Notes under the pieces: generated by a model
What the model was told of the DNA's origin: nothing
The model's database searches: none
What the model saw: the letters and a program-made list of their open reading frames with translations, nothing else
Shown: positions 7,805 to 16,705 of the stretch, in pieces
How positions within the stretch are numbered: position 1 is the first letter of the stretch
How the letters are laid out: every line of letters begins with the position of its first letter
Translations under genes and position numbers: made by a program
Assembly (NCBI GenBank): GCA_009746045.1
Contig: RPFO01000104.1
Coordinates: 2,658,296-2,683,295 of the forward strand
DNA from: Mesostigma viride
Taxonomy: Eukaryota; Streptophyta; Mesostigmatophyceae; Mesostigmatales; Mesostigmataceae
Reading direction: 5' to 3'
Length of the DNA stretch: 25,000 bases

Positions 7805-9027
7805 TACGTGCAGGCCGAGAGGGCGACCCACGCGGCCATCCTGTACTCAATCAGCCTCGACCAGCACGCGCGCCGCGAGAACATGAAAATAGATAGTACG
7901 TGGACTGCTGCCGTCGACGAACACCAGAAGGGACTCTCCGAAGCACTTGCGACCTACAAGGGGAAGGCGCTGAAGGGAAAGGGGAAAGGAAAGGACTTGG
8001 AGGTTGCGGATGCTCCCGTGTCTCTGCTTGAGAAATGGGAGAAGTCCCCGGTGTCGCAGGATGATGATGACATCCTGGATGTGAACGATGAGATCGCGAA
8101 GGGCAAACGGTTACGGAAGCAGCTTGCCGTTCAGCCTCGGGACCTCGATGAGATGTCCAAAGCCTTGGTGCATCGAAATCGGGTGTGGACAAGGAACCTG
8201 TTCGTGGGGCCTCAGAAGCTCCTCGCACGAGACTTGCATCTGTCTAGAGCCGAGCAGAACGCCACCATTTTTGCAAACTCGGAGTCCGACTACGGCCACG
8301 ACAAGCTGGTGATTCCTGTGTGGCGGTACTCGTTCCAGTTTTTGGCTGACCGGTGCCCCAACACTTTTCATGACTGGATGAAAAACGGTGCCCCAACACT
8401 TTTCATGACTGGATGAAAAAGGAAGGCACCCAGCGTCAGCTCGCGCAACTCTTCGGGGAGATGGGGGGGGCACGGACAATGAAGGCTGGCTACGCTCGCG
8501 CAATGACTGACGAAGAAATTGATATCTACCTGCGAACGAGCTCGGCCAAGGGAATGGCCGAAGCTGCTTCCACCGCGGTTCTGACAGGACGGGCCGATTT
8601 GCTGGACGATCTTAAGCCCGTGGACGTGAGAAAGGCCGCGCTTTTGGACAGTTTGTGCAAGTCCGCCTGGGAGATGGCTCCATTCGAGAAGAAGCCACCG
8701 TTGCCGCCAGCCATTTGCGGCTTTCTCGTGCTGGACGGGAACCACTTTACCACACTCATCAAATCGGTGAAATTCGAACTGGTCACCGACAATATGACGG
8801 TGGACCAAAGATCTGTGTGGTACCAGGCAATGCTGAATGGTTTCATGAAGGCGGAAAAGCTCAGGGTCGTTGCGCGGGGAGGGAAGGAGCAGGAGGTCAC
8901 GAAGACCGTGGCCGCGGCGAAGCTGGAGGAGTGGGCAACTGATTGGACGAATTTCGGGGGGGTGGACGTGCAGATGCTCAAGGGTGAGACCATCCTGCCG
9001 ACCTGGTGGCAGATCCGTGAACAGAAG
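7805..9027 (+). CDS. large gene, exon 7, broken by a 35-bp duplication
   Basis: The exon starts after CACTGCAG at 7804 and ends at AAG|GTAAGC at 9027. Its first part reads YVQAERATHAAILYSI... to about 8385. A perfect 35-base tandem duplication (8351-8385 and 8386-8420) then throws it out of frame to a TGA at 8414-8416. Without the extra copy the frame runs on through MKKEGTQRQLAQLFG to the end, giving 396 residues. The content is mostly helical-looking: a Lys/Gly-rich linker near 7970-8000, then Trp/Arg-containing segments. It resembles no catalytic family I know. Because both sides keep phase-0 codons, the duplication is probably recent or an assembly error. Confidence 0.55.
8351..8420 (+). 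repeat. perfect 35-bp tandem duplication in exon 7
   Basis: The unit starting CGGTGCCCCAACAC and ending GGATGAAAAA occurs twice back to back, with no difference between the copies. Its length is not a multiple of three. Confidence 0.9.
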
Positions 9028-9029
9028 GT

Positions 9030-9193
9030 AAGCCAGGTTGCGACCGCCGGCGTTTCTATAAGTGGTTTTCTTGTGTTAATTTCAGTATGCCATTAGTTCG
9101 GTCAAGATGCGACCGCCGGCGTTTCTATAAGGGGTTTTCATGTTCCACCTTAGCATGCCATATTTTGGTCAAGATGCGACCGCCGGCGTTTCT
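9030..9193 (+). repeat. three 67-69-bp tandem units with dyad motif in intron 7
   Basis: The intron 9028-9283 holds three copies of TGCGACCGCCGGCGTTTCT, at 9039, 9108 and 9175, each followed by a related T-rich stretch with AGYATGCC-like text and GTCAAGA before the next. The units are 69 and 67 bases apart. Each ends in an acceptor-like TTCAG or CTTAG, so alternative splicing is possible. Confidence 0.75.
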
Positions 9194-9283
9194 GTCAGTC
9201 GTATTCTTGTTCTCAGTTGAGTTGTGCTTATTTGGGAGGACTGTCGATGTGTCTCTGCGCGTTGTTGCCCTACGGGGATGCAG

Positions 9284-11963
9284 GTTACCGAACAAGTCGG
9301 CAAGATGATCGAAGTTGTCAGGCAGCTCGGGAACGCCATGAACGCCGAGGACACAGCCCAAGCCAAGGCAACGTGGGGCTCAGCGCTGGGGGATGTGCAC
9401 CGGGCCTACCAGGCATATGGACCCGTCAAGAGAGGGAAGGGCGTGTCTCTCCCAACTCCTCTGTACGGCAAGATCTGGGCGATTGTGAAGCCCTTTTGGC
9501 AGAAAGGAGAGCAAGCCAAGGCCGAAGGGGACGGCGCAGGCGACAAGGCAGGAGGGGCTGAAGAGACGGACAAGTGGGGGCCGGACCAGAAGAACTTCAT
9601 GCAGCGCTGGCTGTTCTGGTGTGAGGACCCTTTGAAGCCCGCTGTCGACGGCAAGCCGGCGATCGCACAGGATATCGCGGCTCGGCAAGACTTCCTTGAC
9701 ACGCGCCCTAAAGACAAGGCGCACGAACTGTCCATTTTCACCGCGCATCGGGAACTTGCGAGTTTCCAGTACTTCGACAGCCTGATCCAAGCGCCGATCA
9801 TGTCCTGTGAGGCCCCTCCCAGCAACCTGATAAAAATAATGGAAGTCGCCAAGAATTTGATAGAGGCGGCAAAGCAATTCGCCCACATCAAGTTCCTGGA
9901 GAACCCCGAGCTGATGGCCGCTTGCAAACAACTAAACGGGACTTTCGACCCCGTATTGGTGAGGGAGCACGTGTTTGGCGTGAAGCTGAAGGGCACCTTC
10001 GCCACGGACCTCGACAAGTTCATCGCCGACTGCCGCCTGACCAGAGACTTTTGGCGGGTGGTCGTCACGGCCATGAGGGCGATCATTCTCACGCTGAGGG
10101 ACCTTCCGCCGGCTAAAAGGAAAGTGGTCGACCAGAAGGACTGGAAGTTCCCGAGAGGGCTGCTCGCTTCCCACCCCCGTCATTTGTATGACGATTTGGG
10201 GGTGAAGACCAAACATCTGCTGGGTGTGCCACAGGAGGCGGCGGCGGAGGTCGAGAAGGAGGTCGAGGAGGCGGCGGAGGAGGGGACTACCAAGGCCAAG
10301 AAGGGGTGGAAGGAAAGGTTGGAAGCCTACAGCGATTGGAAGGGGGTGAGGATGGGATCCGACTGGATCGCATACAGGACAATGACATGGAAGGAAAACG
10401 AAAAAAGAAAGGATCTGGTGGTGACGAAGGTGGTGGACGAGTTGTGCGCGGGGAATTACAAAATTCCTCGGTCGCTGGAGGACCAGGCGTTTGCTGTGCT
10501 GGACCTGGCAGCTGACAGCAACGAGAAGTGGAGGAACCTGCGCAAGTGGGACGCAGACTGCATTCCGGAGGAGAGCAACATTCCCAAACCCTCCTCGCAT
10601 TTGAGCCCGGTCGTGTGGGATGTGGTTGACAAGATGACCAACGCCCTTTTTAGGGGACCCTGCAGAGTTCTGCTGGTGTTCGGGGAGCCCGCCCATATCC
10701 GCCGGTGGAAGCGCCTGGTCCGCCTTATCAAATATTGGCTTGTTGAAGATGGGTGGGAAGGCCTCAAATACTTTTCCGACGACGATTCTTCGTCTGATGA
10801 GGATGATGATTCGGAGAAGGGGGAAGAGGGGGAGGCGGATGAGGATGAGAAGGAGGAGGATGAGGAGGAGGAGGATGAGGAGGAGGAGGAGGACGAGGAG
10901 GACGAGGAGGACGAGGAGGACGAGGAGGACGAGGAGGAGGATATTGCTGAGGGGCACCCGCCCGGGATGGGTGAGGGGCAGGCGGAGGGGGAGAAAGGGG
11001 ATGGGGATGGGGAGATGGGAGGAGGGGGGAGGGGGGAGAGGGACGGGGGAGGAGATGGAAGGGGAGGGAAAAAGCGCAGTCGGGGTGATGGAGGCTTGCG
11101 TGATGAGACAATGGGGGGGGATGAAGACAACAGGGGGGGAGGTAAGCGCCAGCGTGCTGGTGAAGGAGACTCGAGGCCTGTCGTTGGAAACGCCGGCGGG
11201 CGTATCTGTGACGAGGAGGGGGATCGCCAGCGGGAGGGAGGCTCGAGGCCTGTTACTGGAAACGCCGGCGGGCGTATCTGTGATGAGGAGGGGGATCGCC
11301 AGCAGGAAGGAGGCTCGCGGCCTGTTACTGGAAACGCCGGCGGGCGTATCTGTGATGAGGAGGGGGATCGCCAGCAGGAAGGAGGCTCGCAGCGTGTTAC
11401 TGGAAACGCCGGCGGGCGTATCTGTGATGAGGAGGGGGATCGCCAGCAGGAAGCAGGCTCGCGGCCTGTTACTGGTAGCGCCGGCGGGCGTTCCCGATTT
11501 ACGGGAGGCGGTCGTGTCCAACAGGTGGGAATGAGGCCTCGTCAGGATTCATGGGGACCCCCGGTTGAGGGGACCCCCGCCCTCGCCTCGGTTTCTTTGG
11601 GTCTGGGTGACGATCCCGTACCGTCGTCAGGAAGGACGGTTGTGATGACTTTGCCCCCCCGCTCGACGGGGATGGAGCAATGCCCGAACACGATACTGCT
11701 GAATGAGGATGACGATCCGGAGCCGTCGGCTGACACGGATTTTGTTGCGAGCACCCCACTGCAGAAGAGGGTATTGGAGGCTCGTAACGTGGAGGGTCCG
11801 CCGAAAGTCTCAGGTGGAGGGCCGGCGTTTGCCGGATTGATGCGCCCGACTGAGGTGGTCGATGTTGAGGCGCCGCCAGGGACATCGACCGCACCGTTAA
11901 CATTTACGGATATCTTCGATCGACCAAGGATGCCCTTCCACGCTCCAACGGTACATTCGGCCG
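9284..11963 (+). CDS. large gene, exon 8, with acidic and repeat-bearing tail
   Basis: The exon starts at GTTACC after GATGCAG (9281-9283) and continues the phase-0 frame for about 893 residues. The first 490 or so residues look folded, with many Trp, Phe and Lys (for example FMQRWLFWCEDPLKP). A strongly acidic Asp/Glu run follows at about 10775-10950, then a Gly/Arg/Glu-rich stretch with KKRSRGD, five 24-residue repeats (about 11171-11490) and a Pro/Ser/Thr-rich end. Acidic plus Gly/Arg-rich tails are common in nucleic-acid or histone-binding proteins, but no domain proves that. If not spliced at GCCG|GTAAAT (11964), the frame stops at TAA 11981-11983, which overlaps an AATAAA. The gene could therefore end here. 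Confidence 0.6.
10775..10950 (+). other. acidic Asp/Glu-repeat stretch in exon 8
   Basis: GAGGAG/GACGAG codon repeats encode a nearly uninterrupted acidic run of about 55 residues. It begins with a Ser/Asp mix. The other frames and the opposite strand read Arg, Ser or Leu runs, and these are shadows. Confidence 0.85.
11171..11490 (+). repeat. five 72-bp coding repeats containing the inverted dyad motif
   Basis: The cores start at 11186, 11258, 11330, 11402 and 11474, with an exact 72-base period. Each unit encodes 24 residues built around GNAGGRICDEEGDRQ. The core GGAAACGCCGGCGGGCGTAT is the reverse complement of the spacer and intron motif with about two changes. The fifth copy has diverged (GGTAGCGCC). 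Confidence 0.85.
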
Positions 11964-11978
11964 GTAAATTTCATTTTC

Positions 11979-11984
11979 AATAAA
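11979..11984 (+). terminator. AATAAA overlapping the exon 8 read-through stop
   Basis: AATAAA overlaps the TAA that ends exon 8 if the last intron is not removed. It lies inside the predicted intron 11964-12106, so it could serve an alternative, shorter transcript. Confidence 0.35.
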
Positions 11985-12106
11985 CGAGTTTAATAAGTAC
12001 CTTAATATATATTTCTACATAAGTTTTTTTGCATCAGTCCATGGCTTCATTGATTTCTCACACGACCCTTCCGTATTCATGTTAATTGGCATGTGCTTAC
12101 GTGCAG

Positions 12107-12801
12107 GGAAAGGCGAAGAAGAAACTCCAGTTCGGTTTCCCCGTGGATCCGCGTCTGGGACTGTGTCCAGAGAGGCCGGCCGTGTTGTTGGCCAGGCCGC
12201 GGTCGGCGAACCAGTTGCACAACCGGGGGCGGGAGGGGACGAGCTCCCACCCAACGCACCAACTCACGCACCAGCCTTACCGTGCGGTCAGCCAGAAAAA
12301 ACGTACGAAGAGTTGATGGCAGAGGCGGCGGCTGCGCAGGGGCAGAAGGCAAAACGTCGGGGAGGGGGCAGGCGAGGGGCGGGGCAGGAGACGGAGGGTG
12401 CCGACGAACCTGCACAGCCGCAGAAGGGTGGTGGTCAGGGCAGAGATGCGACGGCCGAAAACCGAATCAGGGACGTTCGGCCGGACGTCCGGATGCGCTT
12501 TATGGATGGCGCGAAACTGAGTCGCGGAGGTTGGAGTTCGAAATGGGTAGACGACGTGTGCATAAACTGGGAGCACAAGTACCCCAAGAAGGAAGATTTT
12601 CCGCTCTTTGGCACCCTCCTGGGCAAAGAGAGGGAGAAGGTGGTGTTCAGATGGTTTGATGAAGGGCACGACCTCGGTTGGAGTAATGAGTGCGAGCAAA
12701 AGTTTCGTTTCCCTCTGAAGTTCGCTAGAGAACATGTTACTCTCCTGAAGGAAGGCGCCAGCTGGGACAACATTCCTTCATATCGACCTGGCAAGCGATG
12801 A
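12107..12801 (+). CDS. large gene, exon 9, or a separate downstream gene
   Basis: After GTGCAG (12101-12106) an open frame of 231 codons runs to the TGA at 12799-12801. Joining from GCCG|GTAAAT at 11964 is phase 1 and keeps the frame (intron of 143 bases). It encodes a Pro/Ala/Gly linker, a basic KAKRRGGGRRG, and then about 110 residues that look folded (RMRFMDGAKLSRGGWSSKW to the end), with several Trp and charged residues. I do not recognise the domain. If exon 8 ends at its own TAA, this would be a separate gene starting at the ATG at 12079, but no CAG|ATG arrangement precedes it. That favours the spliced model. The whole gene would be about 1940 residues. Confidence 0.55.
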
Positions 12802-13371
12802 TGGGCGAGGACTTTGCACGAAATCGCGTTTTGCACGTAATTGCCCACCGCAACGTGGAGAAATGCAGATGTACATAGTAGTTGGATCAGTTACCGTGAC
12901 TTTGGGCAGTTTAGTAGTTGGGGTGACGTGTCCAATGTATATATGGTGGGGCGCGTCCAAGGGGGTCCACGCTGATTGAGCACTTGCATGTGTTCTTTCA
13001 ACATATTCGGACATGTATGAAATGAATAAATTGTTTGGACGATTGCAAATTGATTGATTGAAGAATGAGATACCATTAATAATTGAAAAATGTAAAACCT
13101 CATTGTGAATTTGTACTTCAAACTTTCACATGCATGCCCCAAATTGTGCATTTGTGCAGGTTTTAATTATGAGAAGTAGCATTTCTCTACAAATATTGAG
13201 AAATTTAGGGGCACTTGGGGTTGTTGGCCATGTTCATTCATGATAAAATGGACTTTTTATGCTGTAAAATCATATTCCACTAGTCCAAAACGCTGCTTTC
13301 ATGACGTCAAAAGTACCAGCAATGGCCCTAGGTTGGAGCAGTAGATGTTGGGGACGCCCATTGAACATGTA
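12802..13371. other. AT-rich intergenic sequence after the large gene
   Basis: No gene is seen here. AATAAA at 13025-13030 lies about 224 bases after the stop and could serve the large gene. The dyad motif does not occur here. A target-site duplication TTGAACATGTA (13361-13371) marks the edge of the retroposon that follows. Confidence 0.6.
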
Positions 13372-15318
13372 TTAATTAATTAATTAATTAAGAACCTCCG
13401 TGGGGAGCATATGTAACACATAGCCCTGAGAAAGGGGCATCTATGGGTTTGTAATACAATCAGGGCGACAACCTGCAGGTGTAGGATGTACAACTATCAC
13501 CTGCTCTGGGTGCGCAAGGTGCACCTGCACCGCCATGATGGTTCATGCCTCCTAATCGAGCTCAGACAGGGCGGCTTGGGGAGAGGTCCTAGAAGGCCTG
13601 CATGGCATATGGGGTGGAAGGTATATGTGGCTAGGCTATAGCTGGTGTACACATGGCATCTCAGCAGAGAGTAACTCCCTGCATGGGCAAAGCATGACTC
13701 GAAATTGCTACGGCTATTGCAAGGGCTGGCGTGGGCCCATCACGTAGGCATACATGGCCACATCACTAAGCTTTCTAGCGATCTACACTACTGCTATATA
13801 TTCCCTAGGCTGGGGTGGCTGGGGTGGCTGGGGCGGCAGGGGTCGCCTGCCAGGGCTTGTGGGCGACGTAGATCGATGTCCGCCCCCTTCCAGTAGACCG
13901 GCTTCTGCCCCGCCGTCTGCCGGAGCTGGAGGTAGGTCGGCCAAAGCCCCCGTCGCCGTTGTTGCTGCGTCAAGGTCAAGTCGTCGTCCAGCGTCTAGGA
14001 GGTCCCCCCAAGTCGCTTGCGACGCTTGAGGAACTCCATCTTATCCGCCATGGTGTCATGCAAAGGTGAGGAGCAAGGGGGAGGGGGCGGCCTTAAGTAC
14101 CCCGCGAGCGGGGAAGGCGGGTCACCCCCCGCGACTTGCACTTACCAGTGAGAGCCATGGGGACAAGGATTTTGTTCTCAAACGCCAGGGCAAGGGTCTC
14201 GGAGGTCTCGTCCTGCAGCTGGTCGAAGTGCTTGACCGTATGACGTTAACTGCTGCGCTTGTCGAGCTCGGCCTCCTCGCGGAGGTCCAGCGTCTGCTGC
14301 TTAAGCTGGGCGGCGATGGCGGAGGTGGTGGTGGTGGTGGTGTGGTTCATCAGCATGGCTGCCCAGGTCTGGGTGGGAGGGGCATCGCCGGCAGGGCCGG
14401 CAGGGGCTGGCCGGGCGGCGATGTCCTTCACCGCCTGGGCAGTGATGCCCGCAGTGTTTTGCAAGCATTCGATGGCTATGGCATATTGTCCCGCAGGCCG
14501 GGCGCTTGTCGATGGCGAGGAGCTGGGCGGTGAGGGCGTCGACCGGTGGTGGTGGAGGTGGAGGCGAGGAGCTTGGAGGTGGCGGTGGTGGTGGAGGAGA
14601 GGAGGGGAAGCTCGGCAGCCAGCGTGCCGCCCATGGCCGCCACATCATCTGCGGCGAGGGGTGTCACGTGCTGCACGAGGGCCTGGTTGATGATGGAGCG
14701 GATTACGGAGGTGGAATGCATGGAAGTGGGAGCCCAGATCTCGGCGACAGAGCGCCCGAGGAGGGAGCAGAGGGCGAGGAGCTGAAGGCGGGGGCGGGGG
14801 TAGCTGGACAGATCCGGCGAGTAAGCACCGACCAAGCGGCCGCAGAATGAGGCGACGTACCTTGGAAGTAAAGGTGCTTGCACAGGGCAAGAAGCGAGGT
14901 GCGCGACCCGTAGAACACCGCGCTCATAAACTGGGTGGGAGCTGCGTGGCAGTGTGTCCACCATGTGGCTGAGGTGACGTCAAAGTCGATTTCTTTCCAG
15001 CTCGGCTCGGCAGGGGGCGGATATCCTCAGGGCAGCTGCGTTTAGGCTCATGCAGGCGATGCAGAGGGCGAGGCAAGCCCGGGAAGGGGCTGGGCAACCA
15101 CCAGTGCACGACTAGTGTCGCCGCTGCCTTAATTCCGGGCCGGAGGGCGAAGCTGCAGCCGGGGCTGCAGACGTATTTTCAGGGCTGAGCGCAGTCGCCA
15201 GGCTGCGTTGCGTAGAGGAGCGTTTGCTCGTCATATATTGCTCTATAGCTTCGGAGAATTATATCAGTTCGCCAAATAGCTGCAGGCTGGTCACAATACT
15301 GCGTTACAGCTGTAACCG
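13372..15318 (-). mobile_element. ORF1-only non-LTR retroposon (HAL1-like), copy A
   Basis: The 11-base direct repeat TTGAACATGTA at 13361-13371 and 15319-15329 brackets 1947 bp. On the - strand the element starts with a 5' leader, has a frame-broken ORF1-like coding region, then a 3' UTR ending in a (TTAA)n/(ATTAA)n tail at 13372-13391. A copy of the same 3' UTR follows the ORF in copy B. No endonuclease or reverse-transcriptase reading frame fits between ORF1 and the tail, so the element must depend on another element's enzyme, as the HAL1 (half-LINE) elements of mammals do. The intact duplication and simple-repeat tail show insertion by target-primed reverse transcription. Confidence 0.8.
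13794..14970 (-). pseudogene. L1-ORF1-like gene of copy A, frameshifted
   Basis: On the - strand, pieces in different frames match copy B. A piece at 14464-14246 reads AVKDIAARPAPAGPAG, and one at 13979-13794 reads LTQQQRRRGLWPTYLQLRQ. Upstream, VDALTAQLLAIDKRPA (about 14540-14490) joins to GQYAIAIECLQNTAG only by a one-base shift. An in-frame TAA replaces the codons for the start of the RRM-like part, just after DKRSS. The N-terminal part, from about 14970, includes a segment rich in Tyr, Phe and Leu with no match I know. The product would be an RNA-binding ORF1 protein, but this copy is dead. Confidence 0.7.
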
Positions 15319-15329
15319 TTGAACATGTA
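15319..15329 (+). repeat. target-site duplication of retroposon copy A
   Basis: TTGAACATGTA is identical to 13361-13371 on the other side of the element. Confidence 0.8.
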
Positions 15330-15509
15330 TGCTGAAGGCATGCCACGGAGAGTACCCGATGATGTAACTTTTCTACACAGATATACTGAACGTTTCAATT
15401 TAAATTTAATATTGCATGGACGCGCGCGACGTACTCACGTACTCACTCGCCCAGGTCTGGAGTTGCAGATATAGCAACTCCAGATAATATCCAGACTGTC
15501 CAAGATGAC

Positions 15510-15785
15510 ATGTATATACACCTTTCCCACACAGCAAAATATGGTGTTGTTCTTTCTCAGTTACATCGTTTTTCCCGTCTTTGTTCTTATCGTGTTGATT
15601 TCATCACGACTCTTGTTGAACTCTTGCAGCGTTTATTGGTCAAAGACTATGACCGAGCCATTATGCTCCGTCAAGTCCGATGTTTTTTGCAACGTCACCC
15701 ACATCTGTTCGGTGCTGCCCCTTGGCACAAGCTCTACAAACAGGTCGTGGACCGGCTGGATCGCATAGTATCTCCGCACATCTGA
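15510..15785 (+). pseudogene. possible reverse-transcriptase C-terminal fragment
   Basis: An open frame of 91 residues includes YGVVLSQLHRFSRLCS, then a helical segment and RQVRCFLQRHPHLFG. A YG-x-x-x-SQ-x-x-R-x-x-R-x-C signature, a spaced helix and an R-x-x-x-x-FL-x-RHP end are typical of the region just after the catalytic palm in some LINE and Penelope-like reverse transcriptases. The palm itself, including the catalytic Asp pair, is not visible upstream. The flanks hold no tail or duplication I can find. The element type is uncertain. Confidence 0.35.
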
Positions 15786-16705
15786 ACCCTGTGATGCCAG
15801 ATCTCCTTTGCGGCCGTTCCGAGCTTGGCACTGGATTCGTTGTCCACATCGTCGCGTCGCTGCCGCAACACGATGTTTTCTGGCATCCGCGGGCTTTTGG
15901 TTCCCGCCGCACATTTGAAAGTGCTGTCCTCCGGCTTGCCTTTGCACCGTGTGCAGTTCTTGGACGTTTGGAATCATGGCATGGCTAACGTGATGACTGA
16001 CTAGCTAGACCTTTTCAGTGGTTTTCCATTTGCGGGTATTTCCTCGTAAATGGTGGGAGAGCGATCGCAGCAATGGTGCTCACCACTAGACACTCCCGGC
16101 CAGTTAGGCTAGAAACACACGCCCTGATCAAGCATGCTGTTTCCGGCCCCACCGTCTAGGTCATCTAGTCGCTCCACACGTAAGCCAGCCATAATTTCAA
16201 TGCACAAGGATACACATTTCCATCACCATTCATCTTCATCATCCTGAACGACTCGAAAACGCGGAAAAGATAACGGCAGGCTCGAGCTACCATGGTCCGG
16301 ATTCTCCCGATTTCTGGCCTGCGCTGGTTGTCTCTTTGATACGTTCGGCCAGGATGTTGGGCCGTCCATGGGTCCGGGCAGGTAGGTTGCAATTGATTTG
16401 CATGCTGGCCAGCTGACCCCCGGTACGTAGCCCAGTCCTGATCAACACAAAGGCTTTTCCCCGCGGAGGCTGAGGGTCAGTTTAGGGGCATACCCAGGGT
16501 CCTTGTTCTTGTGGGCAGATTAACGAATATACATTCCACCAGATGAACATGGCGCCAGCCTAGCTGGTTTGCCAGCCAGCGCATTCATGTCTACCTGCCA
16601 GGCAGGACAATATAAGAGCTAGCTAGCTAGGGAGGGGCTGCCCCAGATTGACCTTGCAGGGCGCTATAATTATTACTCAACATCAGTTGCAAGATCTACA
16701 AAGCC
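15786..16705. other. no gene recognised
   Basis: Mixed intergenic sequence. It may contain more of the retroelement debris that starts at 15510. I find no credible coding frame, tRNA or tandem repeat. Confidence 0.4.

Noticed and set aside
9932-11521. 529-codon open frame on the - strand
   Set aside because: It is a mirror of the acidic and repeat region of exon 8. The + strand frame has consistent exon joins, folded-looking parts and phase; this one is runs of Leu, Ser and Pro.
10740-11534. 264-codon + strand frame rich in Arg and Met
   Set aside because: It is a shifted reading of the same GAGGAG repeat and the 72-bp units. It has no start context and no support upstream.
14066-14850. Gly/Val/Arg-rich + strand frames opposite retroposon copy A
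   Set aside because: They are shadows of the GC-rich ORF1 remnant on the - strand, which matches copy B.
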